A stretch of DNA of 64,000 nucleotides from Polynucleobacter sp. JS-Polo-80-F4 (GTDB lineage Bacteria > Pseudomonadota > Gammaproteobacteria > Burkholderiales > Burkholderiaceae): the NCBI RefSeq assembly GCF_018881965.1, contig NZ_JACVPI010000001.1, forward strand, positions 688,018-752,017, in the 5' to 3' direction. Shown one piece after another: positions 17,242 through 25,913 of this stretch. Each line of letters starts with the position of its first letter. The first letter of the stretch is position 1. Made by a program: the position numbers and the translations under genes. The notes below the pieces were generated by a model. That model worked only from the letters and a program-made list of their open reading frames with translations. It did no database searches and was not told the origin of the DNA.

Positions 17242-18993
17242 TTAAGACAGCAATCGCTCCAAAGCCTTTGCCTGCTCTTCGGGCTCATAAGCCCTAAGCA
17301 CTCTCGCTACCCTTGCCTTAAGTAATCCGACATTTGCTTTTAAGATCTCGCGCTTGACCAGCAATAGCTGGCTGAAATGCATTGAGAAATCGGTCAATCC
17401 CATGGCAAGCAATAACTTAGTTAACGCAGGATCACCAGCCATCTCTCCACAAACAGCCACAGGCACATTTGCACGTTTAGCTTGCTCAATAATATTAGCT
17501 AGTAAGTTCAAGATAGCTGGGTGCAGGGGATCATATAGGTGCGCCACTGCATGATCTGCTCGATCAATTGCTAGTGTGTACTGAATTAAATCATTCGTGC
17601 CAATAGATAGAAAATCAAATCGATTGATAAATAAAGGTAGCACCAAAGCAGCGGCCGGAATCTCAATCATCGCGCCAACTTGGATATTCGGATTAAATGC
17701 CTTGCCACGCTGGTGAAGTTGCTGCTTTGCTTTTTCAATCAATCTAAAAGTCTCATCGATTTCTTTAGCATGAGCCAACATTGGAATCATGATGCGCGCT
17801 TGACCATGCGCTGATGCACGTAAGATTGCTCTGAGCTGAGTTAAAAATATTTCAGGCTCTGTTAAAGACCAGCGAATCGCGCGTAAACCCAAGGGGGATA
17901 TACCCGTTTGAGAAATATCGCCGCCACCGCCCAGGGCTTTATCAGCACCAACGTCAATCGTTCTGATATTAACAGGCAAGCCATGCATCAAATCAACGAC
18001 GCGACGATATTCTTGATACTGCTGCTCTTCATCCGGCAAAGCTTGCTTACGATCCATGAATAAAAATTCAGAACGGAATAAGCCAACCCCTACAGCCCCT
18101 AACTTCACTGCCTGTATTGCATCTTCTGGTAATTCAATATTGGCAAATAGCTCAATCTCAACGCGGTCAGCTGTTTCAGTTTTTGCATGCTTAAGCTGTT
18201 GAAGTTTGCGCACTTCTTTTAAGGCTTGAGTTTGCAATTTTCGGTACTCAGCCAATAACTGTTCGTCAGGAGCTACAACGACAACCCCTCGCTCGCCATC
18301 CAATACGAGCCAATCTCCATGACGAATCATTTCACTAGCATGTCGCACACCCACTACCGCAGGAATCTCCATGCTACGAGCCACAATGGCGGTATGGGAG
18401 GTCTTACCTCCTAGGTCTGTTACGAAGCCAGTAAAAGCATGCTCTTTAAAACGGAGCATGTCATGCGGAGCAATATCATGTGCAACGATGATTGATTCAA
18501 TACCAATATCGCTGGTTGGCAAAAAATCAGAATCGTTTAATGGGTCTTTTTTCTGGGAATTTAAAGCCTTAATAACGCGTTCAGCTACCTGCCGAATATC
18601 ATTAGCGCGCTCTTTTAAATATGCATCCTCAATATCTGCAAATTGCTCCAGCAGATCATTGAGCTCAGTGGTTAAAGCCCACGCTGCGTTTAATCGTTGC
18701 GTACGAATTAATTTAATAGGCTTCTCAGCCAAGGCTGGGTCAGCCAATATCATGCCGTGCACATCCAAGAATGCCGCCATTTCTTGTGGCGCATCTTTAG
18801 GTAATCCTTGGCGTAATTGCTCAAGCTCTAGGCGAACCTGATCAAATGCATCTAATAGCTTTTGTGCTTCAGCCTCTTCTTTGCCAGCCTCAATCAAATG
18901 ATGACTTACTTCTAACGCTGCGCGAGAAATCAGTACCGCCTTGCCAATGGCAATGCCTTTCGATACCGGAATTCCGTGCAGCGAAAAAGTCAT
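17242..18993 (-). CDS. ptsI: Phosphoenolpyruvate-protein phosphotransferase, PTS enzyme I
   Basis: Cytosolic enzyme that takes phosphate from PEP and passes it to HPr. 583 residues: HPr-binding N-terminal domain, phospho-histidine motif GGKTSHTAIVARSMEIPAV near residue 195, PEP-binding barrel with GVGLFRSEFLFM, and the catalytic cysteine in VAVCGEMAGDP. It overlaps the end of a minus-strand group gshA-gshB-IIA-ptsH-ptsI. No sugar permease (IIBC) is encoded here, so regulatory use of the phosphorelay is likely. Confidence 0.96.
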   Translation of the reverse strand: MTFSLHGIPVSKGIAIGKAVLISRAALEVSHHLIEAGKEEAEAQKLLDAFDQVRLELEQLRQGLPKDAPQEMAAFLDVHGMILADPALAEKPIKLIRTQRLNAAWALTTELNDLLEQFADIEDAYLKERANDIRQVAERVIKALNSQKKDPLNDSDFLPTSDIGIESIIVAHDIAPHDMLRFKEHAFTGFVTDLGGKTSHTAIVARSMEIPAVVGVRHASEMIRHGDWLVLDGERGVVVVAPDEQLLAEYRKLQTQALKEVRKLQQLKHAKTETADRVEIELFANIELPEDAIQAVKLGAVGVGLFRSEFLFMDRKQALPDEEQQYQEYRRVVDLMHGLPVNIRTIDVGADKALGGGGDISQTGISPLGLRAIRWSLTEPEIFLTQLRAILRASAHGQARIMIPMLAHAKEIDETFRLIEKAKQQLHQRGKAFNPNIQVGAMIEIPAAALVLPLFINRFDFLSIGTNDLIQYTLAIDRADHAVAHLYDPLHPAILNLLANIIEQAKRANVPVAVCGEMAGDPALTKLLLAMGLTDFSMHFSQLLLVKREILKANVGLLKARVARVLRAYEPEEQAKALERLLS

Positions 18994-18998
18994 GCTAC

Positions 18999-19268
18999 TT
19001 ACTCGCCTTCACCAAAACGGTCATTAATTAATGCAGTCAGTGCCAGCATTGCTTCATCCTCTTTATCGCCCACAGTCTCTAGCGTCACAGTACTGCCTAT
19101 TCCAGCTGCGAGCATCATCACGCCCATAATGCTCTTCGCATTAATTTGACGCCCATTACGTGACAAGAATATTTCACAGGGGAACTGTGCGGCCAATTGA
19201 GAAAGCTTTGCGGAAGCACGAGCATGCAAGCCTAATTTATTAATGATTTCGATTTCTGCGGAAGGCAT
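18999..19268 (-). CDS. ptsH: Phosphocarrier protein HPr
   Basis: 89-residue cytosolic phosphocarrier between enzyme I and the IIA protein. The active histidine is His15 in GLHARAS, and Ser46 lies in KSIMGVM, the context phosphorylated by HPr kinase where that enzyme exists. HprK is not encoded in this window. Five bases separate it from ptsI. Confidence 0.97.
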   Translation of the reverse strand: MPSAEIEIINKLGLHARASAKLSQLAAQFPCEIFLSRNGRQINAKSIMGVMMLAAGIGSTVTLETVGDKEDEAMLALTALINDRFGEGE

Positions 19269-19285
19269 AGTGTGCTGGCCCTTAT

Positions 19286-19708
19286 TTATTCTTGATTTAC
19301 TTTGCTGCCTAAGCGCAAAATTCCATTCTGCCCACCAGCAAGTGCTTTTTGCGCCATCTCCTCAAGGCCTTCTCCACGATGAGAAATACAACGCATGAGC
19401 ATTGGAAGGTTTAATCCCGCCAACACAATGACAGGTGTATTTAATCCTGATAAAGGGCCAAGGGCCTCGAGCTTGGAGGCTACATTGGCAGGGGTGGCAC
19501 CCATCACGTCTGTCAAAATCAGAATGCCATTACCCGTATTTACAGCATAAGCAGCCTTAAGCACTCGATCAAAACTCGCTTTGATATCCTCATAAGGGGG
19601 AATATCGACTGCGCGCACACGCTCAGGCAGTACACCAAATGTATGCTCAGCAAACCCTAACATTGCGCTTGCAACTGGTGTGTGCGCAACGATGACAATT
19701 CCAGTCAT
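19286..19708 (-). CDS. PTS fructose/mannose-type IIA component
   Basis: 140-residue EIIA-Man family protein with the phospho-acceptor histidine at residue 9 (VIVAHTPVAS) and the conserved LTDVMGATPANVA and RCISHRGEGLEEM segments. It has no IIB domain. The ATG at 19708 lies two bases after the gshB stop; the longer open frame to 19744 lies within gshB and is rejected. Lone IIA-Man proteins with HPr and enzyme I in betaproteobacteria are thought to regulate carbon storage or other processes. That role is known for the family and not shown here. Confidence 0.93.
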   Translation of the reverse strand: MTGIVIVAHTPVASAMLGFAEHTFGVLPERVRAVDIPPYEDIKASFDRVLKAAYAVNTGNGILILTDVMGATPANVASKLEALGPLSGLNTPVIVLAGLNLPMLMRCISHRGEGLEEMAQKALAGGQNGILRLGSKVNQE

Positions 19709-19710
19709 AT

Positions 19711-20652
19711 TTATGCCAATGCCTTCTCTAGTGCAGCCAACCAAAACTGTGGGACATTAAAGTCTGTTTGATTGGTAATTTCAACAAAACAAGTTGGGCT
19801 CGTCACATTGATTTCAGTGAGGTAGCCACCAATTAAATCCAGCCCAACTAAGAATAATCCACGCTGATTTAAAACGGGGGCCAATTTCTCAGCAACCTTT
19901 TTTTCGGCCTCGCTTAAGGGCATGGCGACGCCTTTGCCGCCTGCAGCTAAATTACCTCGAATTTCACTTCCCTGGGGAATGCGGGCCAGTGCAAATGGCA
20001 CAACTTCTCCACCAATTAAAAGTACCCGCTTATCGCCTTGCGCGATTTCTGGAAGAAAACGCTGAATCATCAGAGTTCTTGCGCCGTTCTCGCCAAGCGT
20101 TTCCACAATGCTTGCCAGATTAAGGCCGTCAGGCCCTACTCTAAAGACTCCCATGCCGCCCATACCATCAAGGGGCTTAATGACAATATCGTGATGGGCT
20201 TGATGGAAACGCTCCACTGCGGCCAATTCACGCGTAACCAAGGTTGGGGGAATGAGCTCCGGAAATTCCGTAATCGATAATTTTTCTGAGTGGTCACGAA
20301 CAGCGCTTGGTTCATTAAACACTTTGGCGCCCTGACGAACTGCGGCCGATAGTAACCAGGTGGTATTGAGGTACTCAATATCAAACGGAGGGTCCGTACG
20401 CATTAAGACTGCAGAAAAAAACTTTAGTGCTCGAGGCTCGATTTCACCCAACTCAAACCAATTTGTAGAGCTTGGTGTCATTGCCAAGGACTGACAATCT
20501 GCAACTACTAAATCATCCCTCCACAACACGTTTCTACTTTGGCAAAACCATAAGCGGTGTCCTGCTTCTTGCGCGACTCGCATCATTGCGTACGTCGAGT
20601 CTTTTTGAATCTTGAAAGATTCAAGAGGGTCCGCAATAAAAAGAAGGTCCAT
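19711..20652 (-). CDS. gshB: Glutathione synthetase
   Basis: ATP-grasp enzyme joining gamma-glutamylcysteine and glycine to make glutathione. 313 residues with the N-terminal MDLLFIADPLESFKIQKDST block typical of GshB, the VMRTDPPFD motif, KPLDGMGGMGVFR in the ATP-grasp domain and GLDLIGGYLTEINVTSPT at the metal site. It follows gshA by 29 bases, so both steps of glutathione synthesis lie together, ahead of the PTS genes. Confidence 0.96.
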   Translation of the reverse strand: MDLLFIADPLESFKIQKDSTYAMMRVAQEAGHRLWFCQSRNVLWRDDLVVADCQSLAMTPSSTNWFELGEIEPRALKFFSAVLMRTDPPFDIEYLNTTWLLSAAVRQGAKVFNEPSAVRDHSEKLSITEFPELIPPTLVTRELAAVERFHQAHHDIVIKPLDGMGGMGVFRVGPDGLNLASIVETLGENGARTLMIQRFLPEIAQGDKRVLLIGGEVVPFALARIPQGSEIRGNLAAGGKGVAMPLSEAEKKVAEKLAPVLNQRGLFLVGLDLIGGYLTEINVTSPTCFVEITNQTDFNVPQFWLAALEKALA

Positions 20653-20681
20653 TTTTTTCTATTGAGAGATTATTAATTTAT

Positions 20682-21980
20682 TTATGCAACTTCTGCATTG
20701 GGATCGGTACGCTCTAGCTCCAACGATGAGGCAAGCAGGGCAAGACGGGCAACTACGCCATATAGATAGAAGCGATTAGGCGCAGCACTACCTGGCTTAG
20801 CCCCTAGATCAGGCATAGAGTTTTGCTCAAAGGCCAGCGGCACAAAGTGCATGCCTGGCGCATTAAGATTCTCATCTGGACCACGATCAGTGTGAACGCG
20901 ATAGAAACCACCAATCACGTAACGGTCGATCATGTACACCACTGGTTCTGCTACAGCCTCGTTAACCTTCTCAAAGGTATAGACACCCTCTTGAATTAAT
21001 ACATCACTAACTTCAAGACCTTCTTTAACAACACTCATTTTGTTGCGGTCTTTGCGATTCAAACCCTTTAGCTGCGCAGGATCATTGACCACCATCACAC
21101 CCATGCCATAGGTGCCAGCATCTGCTTTTACAACAACATATGGTTTCTCTTTAATGCCGTACTCGCGATATTTTTTAGCAGTCTTCTTCAAGACTTGCTC
21201 TACTGCAGTTTGCAACTCGTCCTCGCCCTTACGCTCGTGGAAATTAATATTCGAGCAACTTGTAAAGTAAGGATTAATCATCCATGGATCAATATCGACC
21301 ACTTTGGCAAACTTCTTAGCAACCTCTTCATAAGCGGCAAAGTGATTTGATTTACGGCGCACATGCCAGCCAGCGTGCAAGCCAGGCAACAAGTACTGCT
21401 CGTAGATATTTTCCAGAATCGGGGGAATGCCGGCAGATAAGTCGTTGTTCAACAAGATTGAGCAAGGATCAAAATCTTTTAAGCCTAGGCGCTGCTTCTT
21501 TAGACCCAATCGAGAAAGTGGCTCCATTAACAATCGATTGCCATCAGGCAAATCAATCCAGGTTGGCTTCTTAATTTCTTCAGAGAAAGTGCCCAAACGA
21601 ACATTTAATCCAGCTTGACGCAAAATTGAAGACAGGCGCGCAATATTCTGTAAATAGAAAGTATTGCGAGTGTGACGTTCTGGAATCAACAGTAAGTTTT
21701 TAGCTTCAGGACAAATCTTCTCGATTGCGGCCATAGCAGCTTGCACGGCAAGCGGTAGCATCTGTGGCGAAAGGTTATTAAACCCTCCAGGAAAGAGATT
21801 GGTGTCTACTGGAGCTAACTTAAAGCCCGAATTACGCAAATCGACCGAACAATAAAAAGGCGGGGTGTGCTCTTGCCACTCCAACCTAAACCAACGTTCA
21901 ATCGTTGGGGTCGCTTCTAGAACCTTTGACTCTAATTCGAGCAAGGGGCCGGTAAGTGCAGTGATGAGATGTGGAACCAT
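20682..21980 (-). CDS. gshA: Glutamate-cysteine ligase, proteobacterial GshA type
   Basis: First, rate-limiting enzyme of glutathione synthesis. 432 residues. The sequence matches the family first defined in Acidithiobacillus and not E. coli-type GshA: ERWFRLEWQEHTPPFYCSVD at the start, TNLFPGGFNNL, then SNHFAAYEEVA and KADAGTYGMGVMVV in the second half. It is probably the first gene of the gshA-gshB-IIA-ptsH-ptsI group: a terminator lies upstream at 22011-22032 and a minus-strand TACAAT lies exactly six bases before its ATG. Confidence 0.93.
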   Translation of the reverse strand: MVPHLITALTGPLLELESKVLEATPTIERWFRLEWQEHTPPFYCSVDLRNSGFKLAPVDTNLFPGGFNNLSPQMLPLAVQAAMAAIEKICPEAKNLLLIPERHTRNTFYLQNIARLSSILRQAGLNVRLGTFSEEIKKPTWIDLPDGNRLLMEPLSRLGLKKQRLGLKDFDPCSILLNNDLSAGIPPILENIYEQYLLPGLHAGWHVRRKSNHFAAYEEVAKKFAKVVDIDPWMINPYFTSCSNINFHERKGEDELQTAVEQVLKKTAKKYREYGIKEKPYVVVKADAGTYGMGVMVVNDPAQLKGLNRKDRNKMSVVKEGLEVSDVLIQEGVYTFEKVNEAVAEPVVYMIDRYVIGGFYRVHTDRGPDENLNAPGMHFVPLAFEQNSMPDLGAKPGSAAPNRFYLYGVVARLALLASSLELERTDPNAEVA

Positions 21981-21986
21981 TTCACC

Positions 21987-21992
21987 ATTGTA
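21987..21992 (-). promoter_or_regulatory. -10 hexamer six bases from ATG (candidate leaderless start, gshA)
   Basis: Minus-strand TACAAT, then GGTGAA, then the gshA ATG at 21980. The region 17 bases further upstream is the amtB terminator hairpin and gives no -35 match. Confidence 0.5.
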
Positions 21993-22000
21993 AGATTATT

Positions 22001-22032
22001 AAAAGAAAGACGCGGAATCCGAGGATTCCGCG
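22001..22032 (-). terminator. Rho-independent terminator behind amtB
   Basis: A perfect nine-base-pair stem CGCGGAATC / GATTCCGCG (22011-22019 with 22024-22032) with a CGAG loop is followed on the minus strand by TCTTTCTTTT. It ends the porin-glnK-amtB transcript about 50 bases after the amtB stop and lies directly upstream of gshA. Confidence 0.85.
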
Positions 22033-22084
22033 CTTAAAACTAGGCGACCAACCAGGGCCGCCCAGTGAGGGGTAAATCTACTGA

Positions 22085-23569
22085 TTAAGACTCGTATGCA
22101 GTCTCACCGTGTGAGCTGATATCCAAGCCTTCGCGCTCTTCTTCTTCCTTAACGCGCAAACCAATCACGATATCGATCAATTTGAAGGCTACGAAAGAAA
22201 CTACGCCAGACCAAATTACAGTGGTAATCACGCCTTGAGCTTGGATCCACAATTGGCTAGCAATAGAGTAGTCAGGAGCAACAGCATTAGCCACATAATC
22301 CCAAATACCAGAGCCACCTAAAGCTGGATCAGCAAATACACCAGTCAGCAATGCACCAGTAATACCACCTACGCCGTGAACACCAAATACGTCCAAGCTG
22401 TCATCTGAACCCAAAATCTTCTTGAGACCAGTCACACCCCAGAGGCAAACTACGCCAGCGATTAAACCGATAATGATTGAACCCATTGGGCCAGCAAAAC
22501 CAGCAGCAGGAGTAATAGCAACCAAACCTGCTACGCAACCAGATGCAGCGCCCAACATTGATGGCTTACCTTTGAGAACCCACTCAGCAACTGACCAACC
22601 CAATACAGCAGCAGCAGTAGCTAAATATGTGTTCACGAATGCCAAACCAGCAGTGCCGTTTGCTTCGAGTGCTGAGCCAGCATTGAAACCAAACCAACCG
22701 AACCACAAGAGAGCAGCACCAGTCATTACATACACTAAGTTATGCGGCTTCATTGCTTCTTTGCCGTAACCCAAACGCTTGCCGATAACAAAGGAACCAA
22801 CCAAACCAGCGATCGCAGCATTGATGTGTACAACAGTACCGCCAGCAAAGTCGAGAACACCTTTTTGCCATAACCAACCAGCACGAGCAGTAATTGCTTC
22901 GAGTGACGCAGCATCTTTGATGTCATCTGGACCAGGCCAGAACCAAACCATGTGAGCGATTGGCAAGTAGCTCAAAGTGAACCAAATCACCATGAATACC
23001 AAGATTGCAGAGAACTTAGCGCGCTCAGCAAAAGAACCAATGATCAAACAGCAAGTGATAGTTGCGAACACTGCTTGGAAAGCCATAAATACATACTCAG
23101 GAATCACAACGCCTTTACTAAAGGTTGCGGCTACTGATTCTGGATTCATTCCACCCAAGAACAAACGATCTAATCCGCCGATGAATGCTCCGCCTTCCGT
23201 GAATGCAAAGCTATAGCCATAAATAGCCCATAGCACTGTAATCAAAGAGAAGACCATGAAACATTGCATACAGATAGACAGGATGTTCTTACTGCGCGTT
23301 AAACCGCCGTAGAACAATGCCAAGCCAGGAAGGGTCATCAACAGCACTAATGCTGTACAAACCATCATCCAAGCGATATCTGCTTTATTGCACTTTTCAG
23401 AGCAAAGTACTGGAGCAGGTTCTGCAGCAGCAGGAGTTGCCGCAGGAGCTGTTACAGCAGGCTTCTTAACTTCATCAGCGTGCGCTGGCGAAGTAACTAT
23501 TACACCAGTAGCGCCAATGGCCAAGGCCATAGCACCACCAGCAACGAGTCGTTTCATCCAAGTTAACAT
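22085..23569 (-). CDS. amtB: Ammonium transporter AmtB
   Basis: Trimeric inner-membrane channel for ammonium. 494 residues: a cleavable signal (about 1-31, ending PAHA), an Ala/Pro/Val-rich linker with several alanine repeats, then the eleven-helix Amt domain. Visible blocks include ALFYGGLTRSKN, DFAGGTVVHINA with the pore histidine, LLWFGWFGFNAGSA and DVFGVHGVGG with the second pore histidine. The ATG at 23569 has an AGAGAGG ribosome-binding site six bases upstream and lies 13 bases after glnK; the open frame further upstream runs through glnK and is rejected. Regulated by GlnK binding. Confidence 0.97.
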   Translation of the reverse strand: MLTWMKRLVAGGAMALAIGATGVIVTSPAHADEVKKPAVTAPAATPAAAEPAPVLCSEKCNKADIAWMMVCTALVLLMTLPGLALFYGGLTRSKNILSICMQCFMVFSLITVLWAIYGYSFAFTEGGAFIGGLDRLFLGGMNPESVAATFSKGVVIPEYVFMAFQAVFATITCCLIIGSFAERAKFSAILVFMVIWFTLSYLPIAHMVWFWPGPDDIKDAASLEAITARAGWLWQKGVLDFAGGTVVHINAAIAGLVGSFVIGKRLGYGKEAMKPHNLVYVMTGAALLWFGWFGFNAGSALEANGTAGLAFVNTYLATAAAVLGWSVAEWVLKGKPSMLGAASGCVAGLVAITPAAGFAGPMGSIIIGLIAGVVCLWGVTGLKKILGSDDSLDVFGVHGVGGITGALLTGVFADPALGGSGIWDYVANAVAPDYSIASQLWIQAQGVITTVIWSGVVSFVAFKLIDIVIGLRVKEEEEREGLDISSHGETAYES

Positions 23570-23582
23570 TTTGAACCTCTCT

Positions 23583-23933
<351 letters not shown>

Positions 23934-23945
23934 TCAGAGTGGAAA

Positions 23946-24773
23946 TTAGAAAGTTTTTGTAAGGTTGAGTACGCCTGTTGAACCACCCAAGTTTTTACCT
24001 GCTGGACTCTGGTAGGCATATGTACTGCCACTCTTAGCTGCATTGGTACCAATGTATGCTGCAGAAAGAGATAAGCCTCCGCCGAAGTCTTTAGTTAGGC
24101 CTAACTTCCAGTCTGTGTAGCTAGCAGTTGGTGTGCCAGCAATAACTTGTTGACCAGCAATCTTCTGGTAACCAACGTGTGCATTTACTGCAAGGCCCCA
24201 AATTCCTGTGTCATAGTTTGCAGTCAAATCAGGATAGTAAGAACCACTACTTTGGTTGTATCCGAATGTATTAGTTACTGCATAAGAAAACTTGAAGAAA
24301 CCTGTAAGAGGGCCGAATGTATAGTTCTGAGCAGCATAGATCTCAGTAGTATTTGGATTTACGTTAGGGCTTACAAAGTTGCCACTAGTTGGATAGTAGT
24401 ATTGGAGTACGCCGATATCACTAGCAAAACCTTCTGCAATCAACTCTTTCTTAAAGCCGGCATAAAAGTCCATCTCGATACCTGAAGAAACTGAAGGGCT
24501 CAAGTTGTTAACCCAAGTAATGGAACTATTCCAGTTACCGATATAGAAGCCACTCTCATGCGCATAATCGAAGCCGCCTTGAATAGCTGGTCTTAAATTT
24601 GACTGGGAAATACCACGATAGCGATAGTCGCTCACTAAGGAAACGTTTGCAGTGATTGGGCTAACTTCTACTTCAGCCGCTGGCTCATCAGCAGCAAAGG
24701 CCGCTGAGGATGCAAGACCTGTCAACAAAGCTACTGCTGCTGCAGAGATTGCTGTCTTGTGAATGGTTTTCAT
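23946..24773 (-). CDS. TorF-family putative porin (TIGR02001-like outer-membrane protein)
   Basis: 275 residues: a signal peptide (cleavage near ASSAAFA, residue 27), then a sequence rich in alternating aromatic and polar residues, as in an outer-membrane beta-barrel. Family-like segments are VSLVSDYRYRGISQSNLRPAIQGG near residue 45 and a final aromatic residue (LNLTKTF), the barrel insertion signal. It is the first gene ahead of glnK and amtB, with an AAGGAG ribosome-binding site. Context suggests a nitrogen-responsive outer-membrane pore; the substrate is unknown. Confidence 0.85.
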   Translation of the reverse strand: MKTIHKTAISAAAVALLTGLASSAAFAADEPAAEVEVSPITANVSLVSDYRYRGISQSNLRPAIQGGFDYAHESGFYIGNWNSSITWVNNLSPSVSSGIEMDFYAGFKKELIAEGFASDIGVLQYYYPTSGNFVSPNVNPNTTEIYAAQNYTFGPLTGFFKFSYAVTNTFGYNQSSGSYYPDLTANYDTGIWGLAVNAHVGYQKIAGQQVIAGTPTASYTDWKLGLTKDFGGGLSLSAAYIGTNAAKSGSTYAYQSPAGKNLGGSTGVLNLTKTF

Positions 24774-24886
24774 GAACTACTCCTTGCTGGTTGTAATAAA
24801 AAAAGGGTTAAATGCTTAATGCATGGGGTGATATTGAATTGCCCAGCGCTCATGGCTTTGTCACAATTCCCCCAATTAATGCAAAT

Positions 24887-24901
24887 GCACTTTATTGGTG
24901 C
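24887..24901. promoter_or_regulatory. NtrC-like binding box 1
   Basis: GCACT-TTATT-GGTGC matches the NtrC dyad GCACY-N5-RGTGC in full. It lies 114 bases upstream of the porin-glnK-amtB ATG and 136 bases upstream of ubiK, in the divergent region 24774-25036. I could not find a strict sigma-54 promoter (GG-N10-GC) between it and the porin gene. Confidence 0.6.
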
Positions 24902-24909
24902 TTAATATT

Positions 24910-24924
24910 GCACCTGATGGGTGA
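24910..24924. promoter_or_regulatory. NtrC-like binding box 2
   Basis: GCACC-TGATG-GGTGA matches GCACY-N5-RGTGC with one mismatch in the last base. Its centre is 23 bases from that of box 1, close to two helical turns, which is the arrangement that allows cooperative NtrC binding. The rest of the 263-base interval holds no gene; a possible plus-strand -10 (TAAAAT, 24981-24986) for ubiK is weak. Confidence 0.5.
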
Positions 24925-25036
24925 ATTTAGGGCTTTTTTCGGGTTTTAACCCATTTTGGAGCACTATTACCCGTACAACTTAAAATACGAATGTGTATCT
25001 TTTCTGCAACTTTCAATAGAACTGCGAATCCCCATC

Positions 25037-25291
25037 ATGCAAAAACCAGGCGAAATCCTCGAGCAAATCCAGCGCATAGCAAACGATATGCAGAACAAGG
25101 TCGGCGATGCGATCCGCAATTCACCAGCTCAAGAGATTGAAAAGAATGTTCGCGCCATGATGAATCAAGGATTTCAGAAAATGGACTTAGTTACACGCGA
25201 AGAGTTTGAACTTCAATCTAAAGTGCTTGCTAAGACACGTGAAAAATTAGAAGTGCTTGAAGCTAAAGTAGCCGCCTTAGAAAAACAGTAA
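25037..25291 (+). CDS. ubiK: Ubiquinone biosynthesis accessory factor UbiK (BMFP/YqiC)
   Basis: 84-residue mostly helical protein. Residues up to about 45 form an amphipathic helix (EILEQIQRIANDMQNKVGDAI), followed by FQKMDLVTREEFELQSKVLAKTRE and a C-terminal coiled coil (LEVLEAKVAALEKQ), the layout of the BMFP family. UbiK helps assemble the soluble ubiquinone-biosynthesis complex in aerobes. The frame is open from 24956, but the ATG at 25037 gives the family N-terminus MQKPGEILEQ. Divergent from the porin-glnK-amtB group. Confidence 0.92.
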   Translation: MQKPGEILEQIQRIANDMQNKVGDAIRNSPAQEIEKNVRAMMNQGFQKMDLVTREEFELQSKVLAKTREKLEVLEAKVAALEKQ

Positions 25292-25316
25292 CTACCTGAG
25301 GTTTATTTTCTTCAGA

Positions 25317-25913
25317 CTACTCTGGAGAAAAATCACTAAAAAAGTTTTCGTACTCTTCTTTAGATAAAAAAGTCTTTGCATTATCTGAGCCTGCGCCACC
25401 ATGCAATACCGAAATTTGATAAATCCAACTATCACCATTCGGTGCAACTCGATTAATCCAACGAACACGCATGAGTTGCTGCGTCTTACCGTTAGCCTTC
25501 AAATCCAGAAAGTAATCTTTGGTTGGTAAACGTTGCTTATCAGCTGCTTTATAAAAAGCATCCTCAACAGCGACATCGCCACCAGAAGCTTTTGCTCTAT
25601 CAATTAAGTTGGCCTGCAATTGAGAAAGTAACTTACTCAGCGAGGCACTTTGATTGACTGGCAACTGAATGGCACTGATTGAATAAATATCATTATCTAT
25701 TTTGACTGCTTCAAGAGTTTGAAGCAGCTCTTGATCAAGATAAGGGATGCGACGGTCTAATTTATCCGGCTTGCCAGGAAATAAAGCGGAGTATCTTTCT
25801 TGCGGTGACTGGACTGTGCGCCAATCCAATTTAGGGCTGCATGCAATGAGAAAAACTAAGGCCGCCAATACAGTAGCGACTTTTAAAAACCTTCTAAACA
25901 ACCCCTGCTCCAT
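25317..25913 (-). CDS. Hypothetical lipoprotein downstream of lipA
   Basis: 198 residues beginning with a lipoprotein signal: basic start (FRRFLK), hydrophobic core and lipobox LIAC around residue 23. The mature part has no motif I recognise; it resembles short periplasmic proteins with a mixed alpha/beta pattern ([16 protein letters not shown], then [23 protein letters not shown]). The ATG at 25913 overlaps the 3' end of lipA by 20 bases. The open frame continues far upstream inside lipA, but that part is a shadow. Function unknown; probably cotranscribed with lipA. Confidence 0.8.
   Translation of the reverse strand: MEQGLFRRFLKVATVLAALVFLIACSPKLDWRTVQSPQERYSALFPGKPDKLDRRIPYLDQELLQTLEAVKIDNDIYSISAIQLPVNQSASLSKLLSQLQANLIDRAKASGGDVAVEDAFYKAADKQRLPTKDYFLDLKANGKTQQLMRVRWINRVAPNGDSWIYQISVLHGGAGSDNAKTFLSKEEYENFFSDFSPE

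Noticed and set aside
24774..24886. Sigma-54 promoter for the porin-glnK-amtB operon
   Set aside because: Checking every GC for a CC ten bases later on the plus strand gave no match. A near match with spacing of 12 does not fit sigma-54.
24919..24933. Plus-strand GG-N10-GC as a sigma-54 promoter for ubiK
   Set aside because: Only the GG and GC are right; the rest of the -24/-12 consensus is absent and it overlaps NtrC-like box 2.
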